Shown: one piece after another, positions 1 to 10,836 of the stretch
Layout: the number at the start of each line of letters is the position of its first letter
Numbering within the stretch: the stretch's first letter is position 1
Assembly (NCBI GenBank): GCA_900642245.1
Contig: CAAAJI010000012.1
Coordinates: 149,317-213,316 of the forward strand
Direction: 5' to 3'
DNA from: Fragilaria radians
Taxonomy: Eukaryota > Bacillariophyta > Fragilariophyceae > Fragilariales > Fragilariaceae
Length of the DNA: 64,000 nucleotides
Program-made: the position numbers and the translations under genes
Notes under the pieces: generated by a model
Told to the model about the DNA's origin: nothing
The model's input: the letters and a program-made list of their open reading frames with translations, nothing else
Databases searched by the model: none

Positions 1-1199
1 AACAGTGAATTGGAGCCCAGCATCCTTCACTACCTTCGAATGAACACTGAATGCTAAAGAGAATGCCTAGATGAATTGGATTCTCACAGGAGATGGAGAA
101 GTAAAGCTTTTTGAAAGTTATCTGGGATAACATGCCAATTTTCATGCCTACTCCGGAAATAATGACTATCAATGACTTGATAACCAACATGATCAGGAAA
201 ATTCTAGAAGTGTCATGGAGAACAATTTGGGAAAAGCCATAAATAAATAAGATCACTACGAGTCGGTATTTCCTTTATTCATCCTGAAATGTCATTGGTA
301 ATATGAAGAAGAACTAAATATTTCTCGCAATAGCTTTATTTCGTAGCATTGTCTTAGATGAGTCATGACGCAGACCCTAGATCTTTCAACGAAGAATATA
401 TTAATTAAGCCATCTTGGCAAACCTGACGGAAATCTCTCAAAAAACTTGATAGTGATGTTGAAAATCCTAGTTACAACAGCAGCAGTTTCCCATCAACTT
501 TGGATCAGGCTCATCATAATCATCGCATTCTTAGGCCTCATTGTACCCTACTAGCATTGTGACATTGCCATGTGTTCGCAGGGAACGCCCTCAACCTCCG
601 AATTACATGTGAGTGCATCATTATATAAATACACTACTAAAGTAGTCACCTACCAGAACATATCCGGAGATTTTGACAAGTTCTCTGGGATCAATAAATA
701 TTGCTTTTTTCACGCCAAGAACATAGAATGGTGAAATAAAGATAAGTTCTGCTAATGTTTCCCACAACTTGGATGAATCTAAGGTTATTGAATGTTCATA
801 GCGAATGGAATAAAAGAAAAGCGTTGATTAACTACATTTGCTTTCATGATGCAAGAACTTGTCAATATAACTATATTGGGACAAAAGATTGAAAATCTCA
901 AGACATTTTCTATATTTTATTTGTCACTCCTTTATTCAGGCGTATGAGAATAGTCCTAGGCACGTATAATTCATTGGAAAGAACATTACTCCATGATAAA
1001 ACAGATCAAGAAGCAATGGCCTAGGTCAAATGTAACAGATGATATTTGAAGAAAAAAGACAAATGAGAAACTGATTGATTACGCAAGAAATCCTCCGTCC
1101 TTAGCAATGCACTTGTGAGTATCTTTCAACAGCCTTGAAGAGTAATAGAATTGTCCATAGATATACACTGAAAGGAATGACTTGTGAAACGCCTTATAC
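1..1199. other. Intergenic DNA, no gene seen
   Basis: AT-rich DNA with stops in all frames and no protein family I recognise on either strand. The 3' end of the GT14-like gene on the minus strand begins at 1200. Confidence 0.5.
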
Positions 1200-2576
1200 T
1201 CATAACTCAGAGGGATCTGGTTCTGAATGTGTGCTCTCTTTTGCATCGTCGTTCCGCAACAATGCAGTTTCATCTAATTCTTTGATTCGCTTTTCCCAAT
1301 CTATTTTCTCACTTATTTTAACCTCCTTAGGCCAGAATATATCAGGTATATCATCAGGTCTGATGACAGGAAAAATATTGTAAAGATTGGGCTCTACAAA
1401 TTTGCTAACTTTTCGAATGTATAACGCGCCCGTTTGACGTATCGATCGTAGGTCATATGCTCCGAGAAAGTATGGCCCCCAGGGTTTGGGAATGTCAGCA
1501 ATCGATGAATCAGGAACGTCATAACGTTGGAAAAGAGGGAATCGAAAAAATGCTGTAGGACCATGTTCGTCCATACGCTCAAAGCGTAATGCTGTCATTG
1601 GCGGATGCGACGCCAGAGATCCGTTGCCAAAAATTCTTGGCACTGTGGTTTCGTTGAATGGCATAACATGCATAAGGAGTGTAGGGAGAAAGGTTTCATC
1701 TGTCATAAGTCTTTCTGTAGCCAGTAAATAGTCCCGAAATCGACTTGGTAAACTATCTTTCCGAGATAACGATTTCATAATATAGGAACAGAACTCAGGA
1801 AGTAGTGCTACCCATTGCGAGCCAAAGTAGATCTGTAAGGTTATTCTTTCTTCCTCCCCGTCATCACTTATATATTCGATTTCAACATCTCCATCTGGAT
1901 GAGTAGTGTAGTGCTTTCGTTTATGCCACCACTTTGGGAAGTAGTAAACGTTTGTTGGTATCAAGCCTGTTTCACAAGAGCTCGAAGTGACAAAGTTCAT
2001 TCCCTTTAGTTCCTTCGCAAAGAATCGAGCAATGACGTCTGTTCTGTAAACTGGCATAGAATCTCCTGATAAATTCACAAAGATATCCCATTTGCCTTCA
2101 TGCAACAGCGCTTGTTTCATTCCCCAAAACGTTGGGTCATTCATGCTCCATGCAGACCATTTTGCTGAATAAACTGAGCTGGCTAAAACATATGATCCGC
2201 AGGGACAACATAAAATTTCATCATAAAGTGATGAATTGTAGAAGACGTCAAGGTCAAGTTTGGTATCAACATGAATGAAAATAAGGTTCAGCGGAGAGCG
2301 GATGCGTTGAAATAGCGGAGTAGCATCCTCAAGGGTACGATAGTTATGAACTGTAATAAGATATGCAATTCTAGCCAAGCTTTCTTTCTCCCTGAGTGAA
2401 TGATTTGAAATATCTTTAAACATTCTATTTTCTTGGACGCCGCACTTTGGATCCTGATCGTCGAAGGGTTCTGGATGACGGACCATCAAAGGCTCTTCTT
2501 TTCCACTTTCTATTGAGAAAGAAGTATTACAGCATAGCAAGTAAAGGAGGAAGGGATATAGGCTTTGATTCTTCAT
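1200..2576 (-). CDS. GT14-like (core-2/I-branching/xylosyltransferase) glycosyltransferase
   Basis: A 458-residue protein resembling the GT14 (Branch) family, which transfers GlcNAc or xylose from UDP-sugars to glycans in the Golgi. The reading frame opens with TTG at 2630. The first ATG, at 2576, directly precedes a hydrophobic signal peptide or anchor (MKNQSLYPFLLYLLCC), so I use it. The catalytic region starts near residue 70 with IAYLITVHN and the IFIHVD strand. It continues through a W-S-A-W segment, the family's NLSGDSMPV motif and a FVTSSSCE stretch. The C-terminal ~60 residues are charged and not conserved. No intron is visible. Acceptor and sugar specificity cannot be read from the sequence. 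The flanking DNA contains no other secretory-pathway gene. Confidence 0.8.
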   Translation of the reverse strand: MKNQSLYPFLLYLLCCNTSFSIESGKEEPLMVRHPEPFDDQDPKCGVQENRMFKDISNHSLREKESLARIAYLITVHNYRTLEDATPLFQRIRSPLNLIFIHVDTKLDLDVFYNSSLYDEILCCPCGSYVLASSVYSAKWSAWSMNDPTFWGMKQALLHEGKWDIFVNLSGDSMPVYRTDVIARFFAKELKGMNFVTSSSCETGLIPTNVYYFPKWWHKRKHYTTHPDGDVEIEYISDDGEEERITLQIYFGSQWVALLPEFCSYIMKSLSRKDSLPSRFRDYLLATERLMTDETFLPTLLMHVMPFNETTVPRIFGNGSLASHPPMTALRFERMDEHGPTAFFRFPLFQRYDVPDSSIADIPKPWGPYFLGAYDLRSIRQTGALYIRKVSKFVEPNLYNIFPVIRPDDIPDIFWPKEVKISEKIDWEKRIKELDETALLRNDDAKESTHSEPDPSEL

Positions 2577-5129
2577 GGCTCCCAAGAAATAAGCAATCCA
2601 TACACACAAATACTGTGTTCGAAAATTCAAAAAAACGGTTAAGATTTTCCGATGAGGAATATGGTTGGTCGCTTAACCATAGGAAACGCTACTGTAACTC
2701 CCTTGATCTTTTTTCGGAAACAACAGAGCTTGATCTATGTAAAGTAAGCATAATGTGAAGTTATCATCACTCATCTTCAACAAGTATATCTTTAAATGCA
2801 TACAACTAGCTATTTCAGAACTTTTGAAAGTGCAGTGTTTTATCATGGCACCTTTCAATTAATCGTAAATTGTATGGACTTTATGTTTTTAAAAATCTAT
2901 ATCCAGGTTACCACATATTGCAAGTGTAATAATACCGAAGCATTCCTGAGATTTCTGCTGCAAAGTGGTTTTTAAGGTGCTCTCTAATTTCAATCCTCCA
3001 TCCATACATCTTAGGCATTATGGAATTCATTTATCCTTAGTCATTTTTCACCATGTATATAATAATCAACCAGCAACCTCTGAAAACAAGTTTGGCTTGG
3101 CCTTCGTAGCTGCTATCCCGGAGAAGCAATGTAGCGACTGATATTTAGAAAATCTGTGGTACGACCAATTTGCAATCATAAACAATTGAAACATAATTTT
3201 TTCACATTGCAAAGCCTGATATAACAATTCTTCTGAAGCCTTCGAACACAACGAGTTTGCATCAATTTAACATTGAATTTATCCTCAAAATTTCATATTT
3301 TTTGGGAAAATGCCTCCAATAGCGAGGAAACTGTGATTCATCTGAGTCTCTATTCAAGATTACTTTTCGTAGAGATAAATAAGAGCATCTCTAATTTAAA
3401 AATATATGTCCTAGCGTTACACTGCTACGTGGCTGAGACGTAAATTCTAAGGAGAGAAGAGAAAGGTTAGGAAATGAGTAAATATTCAACAGCTTATCAG
3501 CCTTTCGTAATAAAATCACATAATTCAAAACTGAAAGTCAGAACTTAACTTGCAAAATCGATAAAGGCGATCAAATTACGTAATAATTTTCTAAAATCAT
3601 AATGATTTGTTGAACAGTAGAATCAATTTTAGCTACACTCACCTAATGGTGCCCTGGTAAAACAAGTTCAACACCAAATAGTTATCCTCAGGCTGAATTT
3701 AAAGCTGATTCAATAGCCAACGGGTCTTACTCAAAAGCCCCTTTCAGGTTATTTTTAAAAAAATTCTTTTTCATACACTTCGAATGTTGCTTCATTACAC
3801 TTTATTTATCATCATGTCATAATCATGAAGTAACCTTTACTTCTTAAAAGGTTGCGGAGATGGGTTTGAAAATCAACTTAATCCGAAAAAACTTGCGAAA
3901 GACAAGTATCTCGGTTGGTGAACTTTTTTTCATTTTGGCTATCCAGAAAAAGCTGTATCTTTATTTGAGATCATATCTATACCTGTGAATATAATCCTAT
4001 GTAACTTTACAGTCTATACAGGTACCCTGAGCGCTCCGAAAATGCTTTTTTGTAGACTAATGGAGCTTTCTGAAATGTTGATTTCATGCTTGATCATCGT
4101 TTATAATCATACACTATATTGGTGGACTGTCGAAATGTCACAAATCTTTTCTGTAGCAGGCAATACAAAGATTTCGAGGCTTTATCATTTACATGACACG
4201 CGGATGAAAGATGAAGAACTGGATTAAGACAGAGTCAATATGATCCTTGCAAGACACCGCGTGGTATGGTGGTAAGAAACAATCAATATTCGACAATCTA
4301 TAGGTATATTTGAAGTAATTCAACCCTAATTTCTCAATTGAGAATATCTAAGGATTTCACCTTCATTTCCACAAATAGAAGGATGTATGCCTTCAGCCCG
4401 AGGAAAATTTGCACAGTGTTGCTGTTCCGGGAATTCGATGCATCCAAAACAAACAGAAAAGGTTTATGACGGTTGTAGAGTCAAGTGAAAAATTGAAATC
4501 CAATGTTGATGACCCCTTAATTTATCTTCATTCTAACAAAATTATTTTGGGCTCCAATCTAGGCTTTCGCTACGCATCTCAGTTACTTTAATTGATTCGA
4601 ACCTTTTCTTGAATTGATTATACCTTTTATAGGCACTCTCAATAGTCAAGGGGGAAAGAAGAGTGTTCCCAATTTGTTCATGTAGCAAGAAAGAAAAAAA
4701 ATTGAGAAGTTTCCATGTCCCTCATTTTTGGTGCCCATAGGAAAAAGGAAGTTACTTGTACTTCCGATGGAAAGTAAAGTTAGTGGGCTTTGCTAGTATT
4801 TGGAATGCATTGAGGTGTATCCCTCTGCTTTTGATCAGGTTAAACTGTTTCTATCCATAATTCTGCCAAAGCTTAAATTGTGATTGGCCTTAAGATCAAT
4901 CATCTTCTTAACACAAATACTGCAGTACTGTTTTGGGCATTTTGGTATACGAACGTGAAGACTAGAAGCAAAATGTTATTTCATGAGAGGGCAAATGACA
5001 CATTATGAAAATTATCGCAGCAGAAAATCTTGAGAACCATCTAAAGCAAAGATTCAAAGATGACGTAGGTTTCTCTGACAAGAATTTTTTTGTTTTCCGA
5101 ACACATTTATCCCTTCGATAACTTTCACA
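2577..5129. other. Intergenic DNA, no gene seen
   Basis: About 2.5 kb of AT-rich sequence. Reading frames up to about 80 codons occur, but one opens with GTG (3985) and none shows a recognisable domain, signal peptide or plausible splice partner. Confidence 0.45.
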
Positions 5130-5807
5130 ATGAAATCGACGATTTCATATGACTGGCTCCTATTTTGCCTTTCAATAACAACAGTGGATAGCTTAATTAT
5201 ACCACTGACAGATAGAAAGCAGCTTAGTTCTAGACGACATGGAAAGCTTTTCTACCGTGCCGATTCCGACACATTCCATCCTAAAGTGTTTGGATCGGCA
5301 TTACTTGAAATTCTTGACGAAAGTTCTACTGGTTTAACACCGCCTGAATCACATGTACGGTATCGAATCAGTGAATATATACCTTCATCACGATCTTTGA
5401 CCCGTGATGCCTCTTGTCGAAGCGAAAAATTCCGAATGGCTTCAAATTTGGCTACCCTTATCTGTATCCTGGATTGTACATTGTTACCAATGGCGATGAT
5501 TTTGTTACCTGTTCTCAACTTAGGAATTCAGCTAGAAACTATCCATCGGCTCGGTCATATAATTGCCGTATTCTTGGTTATTCCTATTGGCGCGCTGACT
5601 ACGATCTTGAACTTTGTATCACATAGAAGGCTCCCTTTGCTCTCGATCTCTTTAATTGGATTGACGCTCATCTGGAGTTGTAATTCTCATGCAGTTCCCC
5701 TCGAGTTCTTTCATCATGGTATTTGGCATCGCGTTCTCAATATCTTTGGGTGTATAGCGCTTTTATCTTCAAACTATTTCAGCCATCGCTCAGACTGCAA
5801 ATGTTGA
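5130..5807 (+). CDS. MerC-domain membrane protein
   Basis: A 225-residue protein. The N-terminus (1-25) is hydrophobic and looks like a signal peptide or anchor. A low-complexity, Ser-rich stretch follows to about residue 100. The C-terminal half (about 103-215) matches the MerC pattern seen in bacterial and algal proteins: a helix with a Cys pair (C112, C116) in a CILDC motif, a second helix ending in HRLGHI, a third with a basic HRRLP loop, and a final helix preceded by HHGIWHRVLN. MerC was first described as a mercuric-ion membrane transporter; the eukaryotic members have no established function. The ATG at 5130 is the first in frame. No intron is visible. Mercury transport is inference from the family name only. 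Confidence 0.6.
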   Translation: MKSTISYDWLLFCLSITTVDSLIIPLTDRKQLSSRRHGKLFYRADSDTFHPKVFGSALLEILDESSTGLTPPESHVRYRISEYIPSSRSLTRDASCRSEKFRMASNLATLICILDCTLLPMAMILLPVLNLGIQLETIHRLGHIIAVFLVIPIGALTTILNFVSHRRLPLLSISLIGLTLIWSCNSHAVPLEFFHHGIWHRVLNIFGCIALLSSNYFSHRSDCKC

Positions 5808-6959
5808 GAATAGCTGGGGATATAAAAATGACTTTTGATTTCTCTCTTAATTTAAGATATGTGATATCTACATTTTAAATTGCAATTATAATTGTTTTTG
5901 TATAGAACGCTAAGTAGAGGTTATAATGTTAACTAGCTTTAACATTTACGATCGCAATTTGACTCGCCCTCATAAGATCAATAGTATTTAATTGTCAAAA
6001 TGAAAATAAGGTCTAACTTCAGTTTGAAACTCCAAGATTCTGGACGACTTAAGGACTTGCTGATGAAATAAATAAGATGTAAATATCAATGATAGCTGTT
6101 GTTCAAAGTTGTTTTTGAGATATCAGCATTAATTTTCGGTGTGGTGGTAAATCAAGTCATCAATTTGGGAAAAAGGCTCTTATGAACGTTGAAATCCAAC
6201 GGCCTTTAGATTTACATTAGACATTTCCAAGTGTGCTATGCTTCAGTTACAAATTCCATGTTCTTTATCATGTTAAACCATCTGAAGCCCTTTGGTGCAA
6301 CGTGTCAGAGTGATACCTGTGTCAAAAAAAGCAGATTAAATGACATTGACTATGGTGTGGCAAAAGCTCTAAGTACCCTATCCGATATGTATCATGTGGA
6401 TAAATGAAATCAGAGGACTTGTCGATAAAGCATGATCTGATTCATCTTACCCTATTAACATCTATGTCCTTGATCGAATGCGCCGCTTGGGCTTGGCTTT
6501 GGAGTGAGTATAGCGGCAAGGCTGTGTGGCGATACTTCTCCTTCTTTGGTATTTCCACCTGGTACTGAATTACCGGTATCATGACATGACCACTCTCTTG
6601 GGGAATGAGGGTTGTAGGAATGAATTCCCTGGATAAATTAAACTGTGATGCACATTGGGGATTTTAAATAAACCAGTAGACTTTTATTAGAATTAAAGTA
6701 GCTTAGTACCTTGATAAAGAAATAAACTTTGATTGCTGGCAACAAACAATCAATACTGTTTTTGAATGCCCTCTTTGTGATACGAAGGCAGATTGTCTTT
6801 CAGGATTATAGGATAAAGGAAACAGAAAAAGAGAAACGAAATTGAGACGCAAATATTTTGGAATTTCAGGATGATATCTCTTCCTCTCATATAGCTTCCA
6901 AAATTCCATTTCCAGCGATAAACGTTTAGGGAGGTTAAGGATGACATACCGTTGAGTTA
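5808..6959. other. Intergenic DNA, no gene seen
   Basis: AT-rich DNA between the MerC-domain gene and the LTR-like repeat. I see no supported coding frame, RNA gene or tandem repeat. Confidence 0.45.
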
Positions 6960-7180
6960 AGTTCATTAAGATAGTACCTAACATTATAGGTTGTAAGCAA
7001 TGCAGTCTAATAAGACTAAAAAAGTTACAAATACTAAGAGATGTGTGGGTGTACCGATACTGGAGATATCCAAAGCTATCGTTAGTACATAGTAAACATT
7101 ACTAGAATTAATATTCTTATATTTACTCATCTAAATCTAGGATATGATACATAGTTAATCATACTCTCTATATATTCCAC
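6960..7180 (-). repeat. LTR-like dispersed repeat, copy 1 (inverted)
   Basis: Read on the minus strand, this segment matches 59820-60010. Shared landmarks in the same order are CTAGAT..GATGAGTAAATAT, a TGTACTAACG/TGCACTAGCG block, GGATATCTCC, GGTACAC..ACACATCTCTTAG and TTGCTTACAACCTAT..TGTTAGG. Similarity fades upstream towards 7300. No coding remnant is attached. It is most simply a solo LTR or LTR fragment, but the ends and any target-site duplication are not resolved. Confidence 0.6.
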
Positions 7181-8520
7181 AAAATCAATTAAATCATAGT
7201 CTTACATGAATTTGGTGATGCTTAATATTGCTTATGAATGAAGACAATCATTTAAAATCTTTTCAGGACCGTCATATCAATACGGTAAGAATAATTATTG
7301 CAGATACCTAAGTAGCAAACAGGAATCTATCAAGATTCAAGATTGATGAATCTAAGTTGTAAATCTAAGATCACAAAGTCTAAATGTTAAGTGTTGAATC
7401 TAACACGTAAGCTACAGAGACTATGTGGTCAAGGAAACACGTTGCAATTGATTCACAAGAGATCTGAGATAAGAGTGATCTACAAGTAGACTCAAATCAC
7501 TAAAGGATAACAGATACTTTGAGCAAGAAGGATAATCAAAGTATGAAAGTTGGAATAAAGGCATTATCATTTAATTCTCATGGATTGAGATCTAGTTTTT
7601 CAGCGATAGGACATGCCTATCCCTATATGTTTGAGTTTTCTATTTTACTCTTACAGATCCCCTTATCTTCCTGCTTCTTTCAATCCATAAGCACTTACAA
7701 TGTTACCTCATTCAGACACTTCAAGTTTAACATCATTTTCTGAATTGCAACAATGCCACAGATAGATCTACCAGTCTCCATTTTATAATTTTTTGTCAAA
7801 GGTATATTTTTAATTCATATCATTACTTGACTTTGGATATCTAGTGTCTGTCTTTCCGTCTCCTTTATTGACTTAGGAATTCCAAGGATCCAAAATGATA
7901 TGCTCCCTGTCTGTCATACATATATATAGAATGCATTGGTGGAAAATAGCTCAGTAGGTTTGGAAGTTGAGGAATGTGAAGGTGGTAGGTCCAATGGATT
8001 GTATTTGAATCATCGTTTTAGTCTTAACTTGCACTCTCCAACGTAGCCAAAGGTTTCACAGATGCTAATAAAGACAGAGTTTCATTGTTGACTTCTTGAA
8101 CGACTCTGAGAGAGTAATTGCTATAGATTTTTTTGATGAAATGTGGTAGCACTAAGTTCTTTTTCTGTGAAAACATTTAAGTACGTACAAATGAAAGAAC
8201 ATCAACAGGTTTGGAAGGATTAGGGTTATGTGGATTAGAATCTTGAAATATAATTCAAGGTTACAAACAAGTTCCGACAGTGGACGGACAAAAACTAATG
8301 GAACTTCAGACCATGATATGGACGTTTGGTAATTCTCTGTCCCTCTCCATGACCGTAATATTTGTTAAGTTGCTTACAAAGTATATATATAGAGTAAGAA
8401 GCATGTGATGAATTGTACTTCGGTCACTTATTCATGAATGGTTACACAAGATGAATGCATTCTTTAACAATTGGTCCTACTGATGCTATCACTCTAACTG
8501 TAGTGTTCGATAAATATCAA
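7181..8520. other. Intergenic DNA, no gene seen
   Basis: AT-rich sequence. The part to about 7500 may be the more diverged 5' portion of the LTR-like repeat. The rest shows no supported gene. Confidence 0.4.
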
Positions 8521-8529
8521 ACTAAATTA

Positions 8530-8935
8530 AATTACTCATGGTAATTTCTCCCTTCTGATACGGCCATGTTGTCATTCAGAAATTCTGAATTGAACATGGC
8601 TCGTAATTCTTGTGCAGTCTTTCCCTGAATTTGGGTAGCAATTTTTACCTCGGCCATGATTTCTGAGCTATTTGGGCTGCGACTAATATGATTTATTTTG
8701 GTCCGGGACCAATCGTATATTCTTCAGAGCCTTTTAGAGATTGCATCGCGATTAAATATTGCAAGGCGTAAAGTTTCCCTTCTTACACTTCCCATCCTTA
8801 ATCATCAGCCATTTCGATCCAAGTTTCGTTTGGCGATGAATAGTTATTGCTTTCGAGAAAATTGAAGCATTTAAATGATTTCTTCTGGCATCATTGTCGA
8901 CATTCGCTCCCAACGTATCTGTGTACAATTGGATG
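8530..8935 (-). pseudogene. Decayed copy of the Myb/SANT-like gene at 27655-28137
   Basis: Read on the minus strand, this stretch is collinear with the Myb/SANT-like gene on the other side of the window. Near-identical blocks include AATGATGCCAGA, GGATCGAAATGGCTGA, ATCGCGATGCAATC, GAAGAATATACGATTGG and TACGAGCCATGTTC. Similarity continues past the stop codon into the 3' flank. The copy has frame-disrupting indels and has lost roughly 60 bp in the region that encodes the second Myb-like repeat's first helix, so it cannot make the full protein. Because 3' flanking DNA is included, a segmental duplication fits better than a processed copy, though the parent gene has no intron to test this. Confidence 0.85.
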
Positions 8936-9801
8936 TCGTGAACTTTCCCATGCATCTCAAAATGTGGTGGAATGTTTGGAGTTTTTAATTCTCTCAATTC
9001 CCCATTCCGTTCAGGTATGCTGTTGCTTTGTCGAGATTTCGGTCTGTAATACGTAGTTGGGGATTAAAATCCAGGAATCGAATTAGAAGATTTTTTCAAG
9101 AGCCTGGACTGGACACCTTGACTCGTTTGGTCTGAAGCAATTTCCATGGGGATTTCAAGGCACACTATGATCATTACGAAACGAATAGATTTTAAGCTCC
9201 TGCCTCATTCTCCTCTGTAAAAAGTATCTGAATTAAGACGCTGTTTTTCCGTTGGCCTATTCAGTTCATCTTTGATTTTAACTTTCTACCATGTCTAAAA
9301 TCACTAATTTCTAAGTCAGGACAAGAAAATTGATTAGATAGAGGATGAAATGGCATTTAGCTGGTCCAAGCCTACTAGATTTGCATTAACTTGAAGGGTT
9401 ACACTGTAAACTATAAACAGCAGTTGACTAGGATACCAGTTTTCATTCGTTAGGTGTCTAGTTGACTATACTGTGAATCAACAACTTACATTTTATATAA
9501 CATCTCATTAAGCTTATATCCACTTTAGGATGTGTCATGGGACATGTGATCCAAGGTATTCCAGGGCGTTTTAGACAATAAAAGAGCCAATAGATATCAG
9601 ACACAATTTCTTGTCAACGTGGTGTACGTTGCTTTTCTCTTCTAGTACCTGAGGAAATCTTGAACAGCTTAACTTTTGTTATGATTGTGACATAAAAGGT
9701 GAAATGGATCAATTGCTGGACTCAAGCATCCAGTCTAGAATTAAAAAGTTACATCACTTAAGTCATTACACTACAAATGGAGAAATCATGCATACTTAAT
9801 T
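8936..9801. other. Intergenic DNA, no gene seen
   Basis: This may include the diverged 5' flank of the duplicated Myb segment. No coding frame is supported. Confidence 0.4.
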
Positions 9802-10836
9802 TTAAGAAAACAAGTCCTTGGTTAGGTCATCGCTTCCGAGGAGCTCGTCCAAAGATGATTCAACACCTTCTAAATCATCGTCATCATCATCATCATCATC
9901 GTCATCATCATCATCATCGTCGTCTACGTCATCATCGTCATCACCGTCAAAGGTTAAATCCAATGACAGGGCGCTAAGTAGTTTATCTTCTTGGACTTCA
10001 GCTTCTGCAACAGCTTTTGCGAACGCTTCTTGCTCTTCTGCAGTTGCTGCACCACCTTGCTTGACTGAAAAACTTGCTTCTCGCTTTTTCTTTTTGGCCT
10101 TTTCAACCGCTCGCTTGGCATTCGTAACAGCTTTGACAACTTCAGGACGTGGTGTTAATATTGAAGCCAACATTCGTCCCTCCTTCTTTGGTGGTCCTTC
10201 GCGTAGGGCAAGCTTTTCCAAATCATTCGATAGCCTATCCAAAAGTTCAAATCCAAGTTTGTCATGCTGAATCTCACGGCCACGAAAGACAATGGTACAT
10301 TTCACACGATTTCCTTGACTTAAAAACTTAGCGGCGTTACGTTTCCGAACGTCGTAATCATGAACATCAATCTTGTATGACATTTTAACTTCCTTGATTT
10401 CTGAAGCCTTCGAATTTTTCTTAACTTCCTTTGCCTTTTTCTCTTTGCTGTAGCGATACTTTGAATAATCCACAATTTTACAAACAGGAGGAACTGAGTT
10501 GTTGTTGATTAGAATTAGATCCAATCCTCCAAGACGCTTAGCCATGGCAAGGGCATCTGATTTTGACATGAGGCCAAGTGCTTCATCCTTCCCATTGGCG
10601 TTGGGTGTAACAACCCGAAGCTCAACGTCAGGAATTTGATCGTTCATCGGAGGCCTATCTTCTTCAATCACCTTAGCTGTATATCGTTTGCGTCCGCCGC
10701 CAACTTTTCTTGCCCAAAGGGCGGGTAAGGGAAAGATAGGACCTTTGCGAAGTGGACTTGTGAAAGCTTGGACGTTGCATGAAATTAAATAGCATGCAAA
10801 TGCTGTGAATTGGATTGTTTTGGCAATTGATTTCAT
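9802..10836 (-). CDS. infC: Translation initiation factor IF-3, plastid-targeted
   Basis: A 344-residue nuclear-encoded bacterial-type IF-3, which keeps ribosomal subunits apart and proofreads start-codon pairing. The frame opens with TTG at 10857; the ATG at 10836 starts a clean signal peptide ending VQA24 with F25 next, in the sequence VQAFTSPL. This matches the diatom A-F plastid bipartite presequence, so it should act on plastid ribosomes. The N-domain follows (NDQIPDVELRVV, then VCKIVDYSKYRYSKEKK), then the C-domain (MSYKIDVHDYDVRK, KFLSQGNRVK, FRGREIQH). After the IF-3 core there is a Lys/Ala-rich coiled-coil-like linker and an acidic tail containing an almost unbroken run of more than 20 Asp. 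That tail is absent from bacterial IF-3. Confidence 0.93.
   Translation of the reverse strand: MKSIAKTIQFTAFACYLISCNVQAFTSPLRKGPIFPLPALWARKVGGGRKRYTAKVIEEDRPPMNDQIPDVELRVVTPNANGKDEALGLMSKSDALAMAKRLGGLDLILINNNSVPPVCKIVDYSKYRYSKEKKAKEVKKNSKASEIKEVKMSYKIDVHDYDVRKRNAAKFLSQGNRVKCTIVFRGREIQHDKLGFELLDRLSNDLEKLALREGPPKKEGRMLASILTPRPEVVKAVTNAKRAVEKAKKKKREASFSVKQGGAATAEEQEAFAKAVAEAEVQEDKLLSALSLDLTFDGDDDDDVDDDDDDDDDDDDDDDDDLEGVESSLDELLGSDDLTKDLFS
9874..9949 (+). repeat. Trinucleotide (CAT/CGT)n tract inside the IF-3 gene
   Basis: A run of CAT and CGT triplets, GAY codons on the coding strand, encodes the poly-Asp tail of IF-3. It is interrupted by only a few other triplets. Such tracts are prone to length change by slippage. 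Confidence 0.9.

Noticed and set aside
3985..4227. 80-codon plus-strand frame
   Set aside because: It opens with GTG, has no in-frame upstream ATG and no recognisable domain.
9818..10270. Poly-Ser plus-strand frame of 150 codons
   Set aside because: It is the antisense shadow of the poly-Asp tail and core of the IF-3 gene.
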